Positions 32,652 through 43,050 are shown, numbered from the stretch's first letter. The stretch: 64,000 nucleotides of DNA from Gammaproteobacteria bacterium (GCA_021773235.1 JAJFKL010000025.1:1-64000), one strand, 5' to 3'. Translations and numbers: made by a program. The notes: generated from the letters alone by a model not told the origin.

Positions 32652-33152
32652 TTATAACAAATATAGAGTTATTTGAATAATTATCAATGCAAAAACGCCA
32701 GCAATAACGTCATCCAGCATGATACCAAAGCCACCATGCACCTTCTTGTCTGCTATTGATATAGGCCAAGGCTTAAGAATATCGAAAATCCTGAACAGTA
32801 TAAATCCTATTAAAATCCACACCCAGCTTTTTGGCACCATAAACATGGTAATAAAATAACCCACGATCTCATCCCAGACTATGCCGGGGTGATCATGGAC
32901 ATTCAGCGCTTTTGCCGTGTAATCACATAAAAAGACACCCACGATAAACGCCAAAGCAACTATGCCAAGATAAATCTTCCAATCCAGCACAGGAAATAGA
33001 ATAAATAGCACTACGCCAATTACAGTACCCATAGTACCGGGCATTTTTGGTGCAAGCCCACTGCCAAACCCGAGCGATAAACAATGAGCTGGATTTAAAA
33101 GCAATTTTACGGGAACTTGCGTTTTGGACTGCTTGTCCATAGATTCATTCAT
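32652..33152 (-). CDS. pgpA: Phosphatidylglycerophosphatase A
   Basis: GFGSGLAPKMPGTMGT; DHPGIVWDEIVGYFITM. Confidence 0.94.
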   Translation of the reverse strand: MNESMDKQSKTQVPVKLLLNPAHCLSLGFGSGLAPKMPGTMGTVIGVVLFILFPVLDWKIYLGIVALAFIVGVFLCDYTAKALNVHDHPGIVWDEIVGYFITMFMVPKSWVWILIGFILFRIFDILKPWPISIADKKVHGGFGIMLDDVIAGVFALIIIQITLYLL

Positions 33153-33190
33153 AGCGAAATACTAATCGATACCATTAAAATGTTAATGAT

Positions 33191-33571
33191 ATGCGTAATG
33201 TCCTTTTAAGTCTGCTACTTCTCTTAATACCGGCTATTAGTCTTGCGGGTGAAGCAGATGTATTATCTGCAGAAGTAGAACATATCGGTGGTGATCTTTA
33301 TCGTTTTAAAGTAACCGTACAACATAATGATGAAGGTTGGGAGCATTTCGCAAAAGCATGGGAAGTACTTAGCTCAGATGGTACAAAATTAGGTGCGCGC
33401 ATATTGCAACACCCACACATTAATGAACAACCGTTTACTCGTTCAATGACAGGCACTATTCCAAAACAGATTAATAAAGTGACCATACGAGCGTATGATC
33501 TAATACATGAATTTGGCGGAAAAAAATTAACAATAGATATTAACAAGGATAAACAAGATGACATTAACTAG
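33191..33571 (+). CDS. Small exported protein of unknown function
   Basis: Signal peptide MRNVLLSLLLLLIPAISLAGEA; no recognised domain. Confidence 0.75.
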   Translation: MRNVLLSLLLLLIPAISLAGEADVLSAEVEHIGGDLYRFKVTVQHNDEGWEHFAKAWEVLSSDGTKLGARILQHPHINEQPFTRSMTGTIPKQINKVTIRAYDLIHEFGGKKLTIDINKDKQDDIN

Positions 33572-34367
33572 AACACTACTCATTGCATGCACATTATTAT
33601 CATTAGTAACACTCAATGCACATGCTGATGGTCACGGACTCGATGCCGCAGTCAACGCTGCTAATAGAAGCGCCGAAAACAAAGCGCGTGATATCTATCG
33701 TCATCCAAAAGAAACATTACAGTTTTTTGATATAAGTCCTTCAATGAACGTACTGGAAATATTACCGGGCCGCGGTTGGTATACTGAAATACTTGCGCCC
33801 TACCTCGCTGAAAAAGGACACCTTACCGTTGCCAGTTTTGGGGCGAACCATAAGTCAAAATATCTGGCAAAAGTGCACAAAGACTTCGTAATGAAAGTAG
33901 ATGCCGAACCGAATGTCTATGGCAAGGTCGATGTTGTCTTATTTCAAGAAGATAGCTTCCTCAAAGCAATCCCCGATGCATCATTGGATATGGTGGTTAC
34001 TTTTCGCAATTCGCACAATTGGATCCGTTATGGTGGCATAGAAGAGATCTACGCTGCTTTTAGTCGTGTCTTGAAACCCGGTGGTATCTTAGGCGTTGTA
34101 CAACACCGTGCCGCTAAAGGTAGTGATCCAAAAGCGTCAGCTGAAAAAGGCTATATCCCGAAATCTTATTTAATTGATTTAGTGGAGAATCACGGCTTTG
34201 AAATGATCGGTTCATCTGAAATCAACGCCAACCCCAAAGACACCAGAGATCATCCTGAAGGTGTTTGGACACTACCACCAAGTTATCGTTTGAAGGATGT
34301 CGATAAAGAAAAATATACCGCAATTGGCGAAAGCGACCGTATGACTTTACGTTTTGTTAAAAAGTGA
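33558..34367 (+). CDS. Class I SAM methyltransferase-like protein with signal peptide
   Basis: MTLTRTLLIACTLLSLVTLNAHADGHG leader followed by VLEILPGRGWYTEILAPYLAEKGHLT. Confidence 0.82.
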   Translation: MTLTRTLLIACTLLSLVTLNAHADGHGLDAAVNAANRSAENKARDIYRHPKETLQFFDISPSMNVLEILPGRGWYTEILAPYLAEKGHLTVASFGANHKSKYLAKVHKDFVMKVDAEPNVYGKVDVVLFQEDSFLKAIPDASLDMVVTFRNSHNWIRYGGIEEIYAAFSRVLKPGGILGVVQHRAAKGSDPKASAEKGYIPKSYLIDLVENHGFEMIGSSEINANPKDTRDHPEGVWTLPPSYRLKDVDKEKYTAIGESDRMTLRFVKK

Positions 34368-34753
34368 ATGAAATAAACATTACAGCCAAGTTATTTTTAT
34401 TACTTGGCTCAGCGAATGCCGCGCTAGCCGTAATGCTCGGTGCCTTTGGTGCGCATGCACTGAAGGCACGACTTGATGTTAGTCTGTTGAAGGCCTATCA
34501 CACCGGCGTGGAGTATCACTTCTATCACGCCCTCGGGCTGATACTCGTCGGTGTTATTGCAATGAATTTACCCGCCAATATCTGGCTTAAAAGCTCAGGC
34601 TGGTCGATGTTTGTTGGCATCATTCTTTTTTGCGGCAGCCTTTACCTGATGAGTATTTTTAACCTACGTTGGCTAGGCATGGTTACTCCTATAGGTGGCT
34701 TACTATTTATTCTTTCCTGGGTAAGTCTTTGTATCGCTATCTTAAAAAATTAA
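34364..34753 (+). CDS. DUF423 family membrane protein (YgdD-like)
   Basis: GAFGAHALKARLDVSLLKAYHTGVEYHFYHALGLILVG. Confidence 0.92.
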   Translation: MNEINITAKLFLLLGSANAALAVMLGAFGAHALKARLDVSLLKAYHTGVEYHFYHALGLILVGVIAMNLPANIWLKSSGWSMFVGIILFCGSLYLMSIFNLRWLGMVTPIGGLLFILSWVSLCIAILKN

Positions 34754-34757
34754 ACCA

Positions 34758-35108
34758 ATGAATAAATTTGAAAAACCATTACTTATTTTACTCATCGTCT
34801 CATTCTATTCATCTTCATATGCAGGAGATTTAGAAGAACAGATCAATAAGGCCTGCCTGCGCCATGCCATATCGTTAGTGACAAAATTACAAACAGATGT
34901 AGTAAAAGACTTGAATCAGAATCAATCTGATCAGGCACTCAAGATCGCAACTGATTCTTGTCAGGCCTATTTAAATAAAGAATTTGCCGAAACAACAATA
35001 TCCAACAATGATTCAGACGATAAACAAACAGACTCACTCACAGAAAAGATACTGAGTGGTGAGGTAGTTAGAAAGGACGGCAATAAACGTTTATTGAAAA
35101 GACATTAG
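34758..35108 (+). CDS. Small exported hypothetical protein
   Basis: Signal peptide FEKPLLILLIVSFYSSSYAGD; no known domain recognised. Confidence 0.65.
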   Translation: MNKFEKPLLILLIVSFYSSSYAGDLEEQINKACLRHAISLVTKLQTDVVKDLNQNQSDQALKIATDSCQAYLNKEFAETTISNNDSDDKQTDSLTEKILSGEVVRKDGNKRLLKRH

Positions 35109-35126
35109 CTTTGTATTGTTCTATTT

Positions 35127-35444
35127 TTAACCTGACATCTGTACTAACTCAGACACCTCAAGTGAACCACCAATATCAAGAAATGGGCAAGCCTTAGCAC
35201 TTTCCAATGCAGATTCCATAGAATCCGCTTCAATGATTGTGTAACCAGACATCATCGTTGTACCGCCATCAGTAACACTACCGTCAGAATTTACAGTGCT
35301 CTTATCCTTAAGCGGGTTCATCGGACTAACTGCAGATTCACCCAACGAAGCAATCCACTCCATGTATTTCGAAAAATGTTGCTTCCTTTCTTCTGGGCTA
35401 GAGGGCTGATTGCCACCTAGATAAACAATTACGTATTGGGGCAT
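35127..35444 (-). CDS. YCII/DGPF-domain family protein
   Basis: Start refined to MPQYVIVYLGGNQ; TTMMSGYTIIEADSMESALESAKACPFLDIGGSLEVSEL. Confidence 0.82.
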   Translation of the reverse strand: MPQYVIVYLGGNQPSSPEERKQHFSKYMEWIASLGESAVSPMNPLKDKSTVNSDGSVTDGGTTMMSGYTIIEADSMESALESAKACPFLDIGGSLEVSELVQMSG

Positions 35445-35512
35445 TTTTTCTCCTTTTTTAGAATTTTGCGGGAAGTTATAAGTGTCGTTAAACCAGAATT
35501 CATAAATATATA

Positions 35513-35857
35513 CTAATTGTAAATAAGGAAATATGCAGTAAAAATTAGTGCTAACCAAACTACTATTACTGTCATGATTCCGAGTATCTTAAGTACAGAA
35601 TGATTGTCCTGTGTAGTGTTCCCTGATATTAATGCGGCTTCTGCTTTGACTTCTTCCGGGGTTAGCTTCATCACAATACCGTAGGCTATTGGGATTAATA
35701 TGATTTCATCGAGCAGTCCAATAACGGGAATAAAGTCGGGGATGATATCTATTGGACTAATGATGTAGGCCAAAGTCAGGATGACAATTGCTTTTGCATA
35801 CCAAGGCGTGCGTTTGTCACGCATTGCTGATATCAATAAGGCAATCTTTTCTGTCAC
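35513..35857 (-). CDS. YkvA/DUF1232 family membrane protein
   Basis: PWYAKAIVILTLAYIISPIDIIPDFIPVIGLLDE. Confidence 0.92.
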   Translation of the reverse strand: MTEKIALLISAMRDKRTPWYAKAIVILTLAYIISPIDIIPDFIPVIGLLDEIILIPIAYGIVMKLTPEEVKAEAALISGNTTQDNHSVLKILGIMTVIVVWLALIFTAYFLIYN

Positions 35858-37548
35858 GTTTTATATAAAGGCTCCAACTTCCCCTTCACAACTACTGACT
35901 GCTTATTATCGAAAGACTGTGATTCAAAACTTTTTAAGAAGCTTGTTCCATCCCATTCTGTTGCTGAACTTCCATAGAGACAATTATTAAGCTCGTCCAG
36001 CTTAACCATAAAACCTTCATCGCTGTATTCTTTTAGCGTATTAAGATTATTAATGTTTTTATCTGTCCAATGACCCTTTGCCCAGTCTAGCAAGGCTTGT
36101 TGGGTTAGTTTTGGTTCATTATTTTTACAGGCTTGTTGTATTTTCTTTAGATTTTTGCGGTCAGAGATATTTTCTTCTGCTTTAGTATCAGTAACAGAAT
36201 TACTACGCTTACTTTTCCAGAAGAGAATTACTGTTAATAGCCACAGCACAAGCAAGAACAAACTCACCCATCTCCAAATGGGTTCTTCTTTAGTTAACAC
36301 CATTGGTGCTAAATTATTTTGTTCATTATTTTCTGATTCAGTTGCTGTAGCCTGATCTAATGTTCCCTGTTGCTTAATAACATTATCTACTGGTACTGGA
36401 GCGGTACTACTCTCGATGTGAATATTGCGTTCAGGCAAGTCTGCAACTTCCATTTTGTCGGTCTCTGTATTCCACCAAGGAATTTTGATCGCGGGTAAAG
36501 TGAAATCACCACCTTCCGTTGGGATTATCGCCATCTTGTCACGTCGAACACCAATATAACCATCCGCATTATTCGATTCGTCAAACTCTGGTTGATCAGG
36601 GTACTGCTTGAGAGTGTCTGGTAAGTGACTCTTTATTTCAGGTAAATGACTTGCCGCCAGACCATTTGCTTTCAGCGTCAAGGTACGTGTTGTCGCTTCA
36701 CCTTGTTCCAGCTTTGATGGATCGACTGACCATTGTTCTTCAATAGTTAGTTGATTGGCTGGTAACCAGGTATCTCCCGTAAAAGAATCCGGAATAGGTT
36801 TTACATTTATTTCTACTGGCTTGGAGCGCCTTACAACTGATGTTGGTTGATTAAATCGATCGAAACTAAAAAAACCACCCGTGCCACCCGTTTGCCCCTG
36901 GAAGACGATAGGTTGAATGGTCATTGGCCCACTACTTTGTGGAAAGATAACGTATTGACGTTCAATGACTACGTAACGTTTACCATTACGTTGTGTTTCA
37001 AAACTGCTGTCTTCTCCAAGCTTGTTGATTACCGCCTGCCCGCCTGTAACTTCGGGTTCAGATAGACTGGCATTATTGGTTACTATTGCACGATACAACC
37101 TGACAGTATAAACAAGCTGCTCCTGTACATAAGGCGACTTCGTATTTACTTCAACATCGAGAAAAATATTATCCGTGCTACTGCCCTTTGTTGTTGGTGA
37201 CCCAGCAAGAACATTGATAGAAAGTGGTCTGGTTAACTCTTTATCAAATCGTATTGAAGGAATCCCTAAGGTTCCTGTTTTGTTCGCGATAAGAGTAACA
37301 ATCCACATTTGTGTATAACTTATTTTGCCATTGGTAATTTGTGTATTACTGCGATGGCGCGTATCGAGCACCGTAAATGAGTTAGTTAATGAGCTAAAAT
37401 CTGGTTTCGCATCAACCTTCTGATCACTTTCAAAGATAAGATGAAATGATTCATCGACCACGACAGGGTCTCGATCTACTTTAACTGTTATTTCTGCCAT
37501 GAGTAGTTGGCTAAATATTAATAACAATAATGTAAAAATAATTTTCAT
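35854..37548 (-). CDS. batD: BatD family protein (oxygen tolerance)
   Basis: Signal peptide, then ITVKVDRDPVVVDESFHLIFES; next to BatA/B; start refined to exclude the upstream repeat. Confidence 0.88.
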   Translation of the reverse strand: MKIIFTLLLLIFSQLLMAEITVKVDRDPVVVDESFHLIFESDQKVDAKPDFSSLTNSFTVLDTRHRSNTQITNGKISYTQMWIVTLIANKTGTLGIPSIRFDKELTRPLSINVLAGSPTTKGSSTDNIFLDVEVNTKSPYVQEQLVYTVRLYRAIVTNNASLSEPEVTGGQAVINKLGEDSSFETQRNGKRYVVIERQYVIFPQSSGPMTIQPIVFQGQTGGTGGFFSFDRFNQPTSVVRRSKPVEINVKPIPDSFTGDTWLPANQLTIEEQWSVDPSKLEQGEATTRTLTLKANGLAASHLPEIKSHLPDTLKQYPDQPEFDESNNADGYIGVRRDKMAIIPTEGGDFTLPAIKIPWWNTETDKMEVADLPERNIHIESSTAPVPVDNVIKQQGTLDQATATESENNEQNNLAPMVLTKEEPIWRWVSLFLLVLWLLTVILFWKSKRSNSVTDTKAEENISDRKNLKKIQQACKNNEPKLTQQALLDWAKGHWTDKNINNLNTLKEYSDEGFMVKLDELNNCLYGSSATEWDGTSFLKSFESQSFDNKQSVVVKGKLEPLYKT

Positions 37549-37600
37549 TTCTATATGAAGCTTTATATCTAGCATACTATCTTTTCCTATAAACAATATT

Positions 37601-37672
37601 GCCACAGAGTACACAGAGAAAAACTGGCAAAATTCTTGTTTTATTCTCTGTGTACTCTGTGCCCTCTGTGGC
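37601..37672. repeat. Inverted-repeat-bounded intergenic element (CACAGAG family), copy 2
   Basis: GCCACAGAGTACACAGAGAA ... TTCTCTGTGTACTCTGTGCCCTCTGTGGC between batB/C and batD. Confidence 0.75.
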
Positions 37673-37682
37673 TTTATATAAA

Positions 37683-39521
37683 TTACCAATATTTTTCATT
37701 GCTTGATGACTGCCTTCTTTGTTGTTGGTATTGATATTTAAATTTACGTCTTAATAATCCAGAGGGATCATCAGGGATACGGCGCAACCATTGCTCTGTT
37801 GCCTGTTGTTCTTCATCGAGTTCTTTTTCTTCTTGCGTAGAGGCTTGCGCCTGCTCTTGTTCTTCCTCTTCTTTGTCGCCAGATTCTTTTGCTTGTTGCT
37901 CTTGCTTCTCTTGTTCAGATTGTTGCTGTTCTTCTGATTCTTGTTGTTTGCCGTCTTGTTGCTGCTCTGAACTATTTTGTTCTTCTTGTTGCTGCTGCTC
38001 CGACTGTTGTTCTTCGGAGTTTTCTTGTTTATCTGATTCTTCCTGGTCTGTTTTTTCTTGGTCTGACTCTGATTGCTGTTCTTTTGACTCTGAGTCTTCT
38101 TTTTGTTGCTGATCCGACTGCTCGTCTGATTTCTGATCTGAATCAGATTGTTGTTGCTGTTGTTTCTCCAGTTCCTTTTTAATCAAGTCACGGTTAAATA
38201 TCGCATCTTCGTGTTCTGGTTTGCTCTCCAGAACCTCATCATAGGCAGCAATGGCATCTTCAAAGCGTCCCTGTTTTGCCATGGCATTGGCTCGATTATA
38301 AATACTGCGCGTATCCTTTTGTTCATTCAATAGTTCTTCAACTGTTTCAAAATCACCTTTACGATAATTTGCCGCTGCTTTCCATTCCTTATTGTTAAAT
38401 AACTCAGAAGCTAGCTCAGTCTGTTCACTATTAAGGGCACGCATCGCCTGCTGATTGTTATTTAACCACAGGTCGTCCCATTCAAATGCCATAGCATTTT
38501 CAGGAACCTGTATAAGGACACAAAGAAATAATGCTAGATAACCTCGGCGAAACCCAAAGGCAACGATAGGCAGGATTAATAATATTAACCAAGGTCCAAA
38601 TTCGCGCCATCGATCAGTTTCGAATTGAGATTTCGTTTCATTGGTTTTTTCAAAACCGCTATTAAATAGACGATTGAGCCGTTCTATATCGCTATCGCCT
38701 AACTGACTTGTTTCATAATATCCTCCACCCGAACTCGCCATTATTCGGAGGGCGCCTTGATTTAACTTCGGAACCACTATCGTCCCGGCTTTATCTTTTA
38801 GAAAGCCACCATCACCTAGTTTCACAGGGGCACCTTCATCTGTACCTACACCCAATATAGAGACCTTATACCCACGTCGGTTTGTTTTACTAAAATATTT
38901 CTCAAACTGTCTATCGACTTCATCTGTGACTAGCAATATATGCCCTTCACTGTTACCTGCTTGCTTTAATAATTCTGCGGCTTTTTCCATGGCAATATCA
39001 ACATTACTTCCGGGTGCAGGCATAATCTGTGGTGTCAGTGCAGTAAGCTGAGATTTAATCGTTTTAATATCATCTGTTAACGGTGTTACCGTAAAGGCAT
39101 CACCTGCATAGACAATCAATGCCGTCTGCCCTTCTTGTCTTAGATCCAGGAGATCAGAGATCTTGAACCGTGCACGTTCAAGTCGACTCGGTTTAATATC
39201 ATCGGCATACATTGAGTAAGAAAGGTCCATCGCAATCACAAGTGCGGACTCTTTTTCAAATACGGGTTCCGGCAAGCGTTCCCAGCTTGGTCCGGCCAGT
39301 GCAAATATCATTAACAAACTGACAAAGCCAAACAATGAAATGTTGGTGTATTTTTTTGCACCCGTTCTACCCACTAATATATACGGCAATAGCGCAGGAT
39401 CGCAGACACTCTCCCAATGCTTATTGACCAAATGTCGTTTAGCCAGCGTCCACATGAGAATTATCAGCGGTATAAGCGCAATAAACCAATAGGGTCGAAT
39501 GAAATGAAATTCAGACAGCAT
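37683..39521 (-). CDS. batB: BatB/BatC-type VWA + TPR protein with Q/E/S-rich linker
   Basis: VWA MIDAS VIAMDLSYSM, TPR region, low-complexity linker, terminal WLRRIPDDPSGLLRRKFKYQY. Confidence 0.9.
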   Translation of the reverse strand: MLSEFHFIRPYWFIALIPLIILMWTLAKRHLVNKHWESVCDPALLPYILVGRTGAKKYTNISLFGFVSLLMIFALAGPSWERLPEPVFEKESALVIAMDLSYSMYADDIKPSRLERARFKISDLLDLRQEGQTALIVYAGDAFTVTPLTDDIKTIKSQLTALTPQIMPAPGSNVDIAMEKAAELLKQAGNSEGHILLVTDEVDRQFEKYFSKTNRRGYKVSILGVGTDEGAPVKLGDGGFLKDKAGTIVVPKLNQGALRIMASSGGGYYETSQLGDSDIERLNRLFNSGFEKTNETKSQFETDRWREFGPWLILLILPIVAFGFRRGYLALFLCVLIQVPENAMAFEWDDLWLNNNQQAMRALNSEQTELASELFNNKEWKAAANYRKGDFETVEELLNEQKDTRSIYNRANAMAKQGRFEDAIAAYDEVLESKPEHEDAIFNRDLIKKELEKQQQQQSDSDQKSDEQSDQQQKEDSESKEQQSESDQEKTDQEESDKQENSEEQQSEQQQQEEQNSSEQQQDGKQQESEEQQQSEQEKQEQQAKESGDKEEEEQEQAQASTQEEKELDEEQQATEQWLRRIPDDPSGLLRRKFKYQYQQQRRQSSSNEKYW

Positions 39522-40528
39522 TACGCTTCACCTCGCGCATTAACTACTCCCGAGGAATGTCGCAGCATAATCACAATGCACATCAATACTAATGCGATAG
39601 CTAATGGCCAATAAAATAACGCTGTTTGTGGTCTGAATCGTTGCACATCTTTTTCTATTGGTTCTAGCTCATCCAACAAGGCATAGATCTGCTCTAGTTG
39701 TTCCGTGTCTCTCGCACGAAAATATCGTCCACCTGTTTTATCTGCAATCGCACTTAAGGTTTTTTCATCAAGATCTGCGGAGGGATTTACACGTCGCGAG
39801 CCAAAGATTGAGCGCACGATCATTTCGTCTGCGCCGATACCAATCGTATAGATCTTCATATTTTCGCGTGCAGCTAATTCCGCTGCTGCGAGCGGCTCGA
39901 CTTCACCTGCCGTATTTGCACCATCGGTTAAGAGTATAAGTACACGACTTTTTTCATCTTGATCACGTAATCGCTTAACGGCCAAGCCAATCGCATCACC
40001 AATTGCCGTAGACTTTCCCGCCAAACCTATGGCCGATTCATACAACAATGTCTTAACGGTTAAACGATCAAAGGTTAATGGTGTTTGCAAATAGGCCTGT
40101 TCACCAAACAGAATTAACCCAAGCCGGTCTCCTACGCGCCGTTCAACAAATTCACCAGCAACATATTTGGTTGCCGTGAGTCGATTAACGCGTTCCTTAT
40201 CTATAATAAAATCTTCCTCTTCCATACTGCCGGACAGATCAACTGCCAACATCAGATCTCGTCCACTTATGGGTATATCAATAAAATCACCTAGCCATTG
40301 CGGACGCGTCGCCGCAGTGACTAAGCAACACCATGCAATAATAGCCATCCAGATCAATCGCCGTTTAACATCGACATGATGTCCATCATGAGAATGCGTG
40401 CTGAACTCAGCCAGAAAAGGAACGCGTAGTGCAGCTTCATTCACCACTTCAGCAGGCTGTAATACAAATCGAATGATTATTGGTAGTGGTAATAACGCTG
40501 CGATCCAGGGCCATTCGAAATGAATCAT
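39521..40528 (-). CDS. batA: BatA VWA-domain membrane protein
   Basis: LMLAVDLSGSMEEEDF, LLTDGANTAGEV. Confidence 0.92.
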   Translation of the reverse strand: MIHFEWPWIAALLPLPIIIRFVLQPAEVVNEAALRVPFLAEFSTHSHDGHHVDVKRRLIWMAIIAWCCLVTAATRPQWLGDFIDIPISGRDLMLAVDLSGSMEEEDFIIDKERVNRLTATKYVAGEFVERRVGDRLGLILFGEQAYLQTPLTFDRLTVKTLLYESAIGLAGKSTAIGDAIGLAVKRLRDQDEKSRVLILLTDGANTAGEVEPLAAAELAARENMKIYTIGIGADEMIVRSIFGSRRVNPSADLDEKTLSAIADKTGGRYFRARDTEQLEQIYALLDELEPIEKDVQRFRPQTALFYWPLAIALVLMCIVIMLRHSSGVVNARGEA

Positions 40529-41028
40529 TTCTTAGCCCTCTTGCGTTTACCAATTGACTCAATCCAGCTTGAGATCAAATCAATTAATTCATTGGTATTA
40601 AATTCCGGATCGGCTTGGTATGGCGCCTCAATCAGAACGCGGCCTACGCCATTATTGAATTCATTCTTAGCTGAATATTGATCTAAAAATTTCAACCACT
40701 CTTCCCCAGTCAATCCCGCAGACTCCTCACGAGGAAAGATACTAATACTCAAACGTCGAATTAATTCCGACAGTTCTTTTACCAGGTTTGATTTATCCTG
40801 ATTGATATTAAAGTCAGTTTTAATTCGTTCTAATTCTTGTATGGTCAGATACAGTGCTGATATCTTGTGATTACGATAACGTCGAATGAAATACATCGTT
40901 AATAACACAACGATGACGAGTAACAACATTAATGCCCACCATCCCGGTGCAAGTGGCCACCACGAAACAGGATCGGGCAAATGGATATCGCGCAGCGGCA
41001 AACTCGCTGGATCAGTGCCTTGCATCAT
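40525..41028 (-). CDS. DUF4381 domain-containing protein
   Basis: LRDIHLPDPVSWWPLAPGWWALMLLLVI, in moxR/bat operon. Confidence 0.87.
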   Translation of the reverse strand: MMQGTDPASLPLRDIHLPDPVSWWPLAPGWWALMLLLVIVVLLTMYFIRRYRNHKISALYLTIQELERIKTDFNINQDKSNLVKELSELIRRLSISIFPREESAGLTGEEWLKFLDQYSAKNEFNNGVGRVLIEAPYQADPEFNTNELIDLISSWIESIGKRKRAKK

Positions 41029-41954
41029 CTGGAACGAAGACCTTCTTTTATAACTTTTTCAGGGTCATCTTCCGTGCGGCAACAGAGATAATTCATGTGA
41101 CACGATCGTGCCGTCTTTATTAATAATTCTTTGTGTGCATTAAATTTATTGGTGTGGTCATCTATTAGCTTTTGATTATGTGTATCAAATTCCAGTTCTT
41201 GTTTTCCATTCGTAATACGATAATTTCCGGCCGGCGGCAAAAACTCTTCCAGCCAATCATAGATATGTACCATGACCACTTCATTATGCTGTCGCATACG
41301 AATAAGATGAGAGCGGCAATCTTCATCAAGCCCTCGAAAATCACTTAACAAGATGACCATGCTGCCGGGCTTTACCAATCGACGCAGATTGATTAATGAA
41401 TGCAATAAACCTTGTTGATTTTCTTCATTGCTACCGGGCTGTTGCCAACTGGGATGTTCGACCATATGTTTGATCAGTCTTAGTACTGCAGATTTCCCAC
41501 GTTGCGGTTTTAATTCATGATGAACCGTATCAGAAAATACGATGCCGCCAACGCGATCGCCTTGGCGTTGCGCAGTCCAGGCAAATAAACTCGCAAGTTC
41601 AGCGGCAATGACGGCCTTGAATTTACCGCGCGTCGCAAAAAACATAGGTGCACGAAAATCCACCCAAAGATGAACGGGGCGTTCGCGCTCTTCGCGAAAT
41701 AATTTTGTATGTGCTTTGCCCGTACGCGCAGTTACTCGCCAATCGATATTCCGAATATCATCACCGGGTTGATATAACCGTGATTCATCGTACTCCATAC
41801 CCCGTCCTTTAAAGGCCGATTGATAATCACCCGCTTGCAGCGCGCCAATTAATCCTGATTTAAGCGATAAACCACGACTCTTTTTACTCAAGGCAATCAA
41901 ACCTGCCGTTGTAATATTCGCCGGTGTTGGAATTTGTTCAGGTACTACAGACAT
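41025..41954 (-). CDS. DUF58 domain-containing protein
   Basis: GRGMEYDESRLYQPGDDIRNIDWRVTARTGKAHTKLFREERERPV. Confidence 0.94.
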   Translation of the reverse strand: MSVVPEQIPTPANITTAGLIALSKKSRGLSLKSGLIGALQAGDYQSAFKGRGMEYDESRLYQPGDDIRNIDWRVTARTGKAHTKLFREERERPVHLWVDFRAPMFFATRGKFKAVIAAELASLFAWTAQRQGDRVGGIVFSDTVHHELKPQRGKSAVLRLIKHMVEHPSWQQPGSNEENQQGLLHSLINLRRLVKPGSMVILLSDFRGLDEDCRSHLIRMRQHNEVVMVHIYDWLEEFLPPAGNYRITNGKQELEFDTHNQKLIDDHTNKFNAHKELLIKTARSCHMNYLCCRTEDDPEKVIKEGLRSR

Positions 41955-41965
41955 AACAATAATAC

Positions 41966-42928
41966 TCAGGGTACAGCGATACGTGATATTAACTCTGAGA
42001 TAACGGTATCGGTGGTAATTCCCTCTGCCTCCGCTTCATAATTTAAGATCAAACGATGACGTAACACTTCGTGAGCGACAGCTTGAACATCTTCAGGACC
42101 TACGTAATCACGTTGTTGTAACCATGCATGAGCACGCGCACATCTATCTAAGGTAATAGTCGCTCGTGGGCTGGCACCATATTGCAACCACTGATTAAGA
42201 TCCTCCCCATAGACACTTGAATTTCTTGTCGCGAGAACAATCTGTAATAAATACTGTTCAATATTATCTGCCATATAAAGTGACAAGACTTCATCACGAG
42301 CGGTAAATATATCTTGCTGTTTTACCGGTGTCATCGCCTCAGGCGCTGATGATTGTTTCGCTTCGGCTCTGGCCAACTTTAATATCCCGTGTTCTTCTTC
42401 AGCGCTGGGATAATCTATCGTCACATGCATCAGAAACCGATCCAGCTGTGCTTCGGGTAAAGGATAAGTACCTTCCTGTTCGATAGGATTTTGTGTTGCC
42501 ATCACTAGAAATAAGCCCGGCAAAGAATAGGTTTTCTTACCAACGGTTATTTGTCGCTCAGCCATTGCCTCGAGTAGCGCTGACTGCACCTTGGCCGGTG
42601 CACGATTGATTTCGTCGGCAAGCACCAAGTTATGAAACAAAGGACCTTGTTGGAAGACAAAACTGCCCTCTTGCTGGCGATAGATCTCGGTTCCGGTTAA
42701 ATCAGCGGGTAATAGATCCGGTGTAAATTGAATACGGTGAAAATCACCTTCAATCCCATCAGCCAAGACTTTAATCGCTCTGGTCTTCGCTAGACCTGGG
42801 GCGCCTTCTACCAGTAAGTGGCCATCGGCCAGTAAGGCGATTAATAAACGGTTAACCAGTTGTTCCTGGCCAATAATATGCTCTCCAATATAGGATTGGA
42901 GTCGATGAATTTCAGAAATGACAGACAT
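41966..42928 (-). CDS. MoxR-family AAA+ ATPase
   Basis: LVEGAPGLAKTRAIK, LADEINRAPAKVQSALLEAMAE, ATQNPIEQEGTYPLPEAQLDRF. Confidence 0.95.
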   Translation of the reverse strand: MSVISEIHRLQSYIGEHIIGQEQLVNRLLIALLADGHLLVEGAPGLAKTRAIKVLADGIEGDFHRIQFTPDLLPADLTGTEIYRQQEGSFVFQQGPLFHNLVLADEINRAPAKVQSALLEAMAERQITVGKKTYSLPGLFLVMATQNPIEQEGTYPLPEAQLDRFLMHVTIDYPSAEEEHGILKLARAEAKQSSAPEAMTPVKQQDIFTARDEVLSLYMADNIEQYLLQIVLATRNSSVYGEDLNQWLQYGASPRATITLDRCARAHAWLQQRDYVGPEDVQAVAHEVLRHRLILNYEAEAEGITTDTVISELISRIAVP

Positions 42929-43050
42929 ATAAAGCTCTTATTTTTGTATTAGTTGTTATTGACTATTAAATTCAGGGAAATATCCCTTAGATTCCATGAG
43001 AAAGGACGATGATCCTTAATAAACCCCGCTTGAGACATTGCCTGCAAGGA

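Noticed and set aside
37873-38182. Cys/Ser- and Leu/Val-rich plus-strand ORFs
   Set aside because: Antisense to the Gln/Glu low-complexity linker of the Bat protein; composition artefact.
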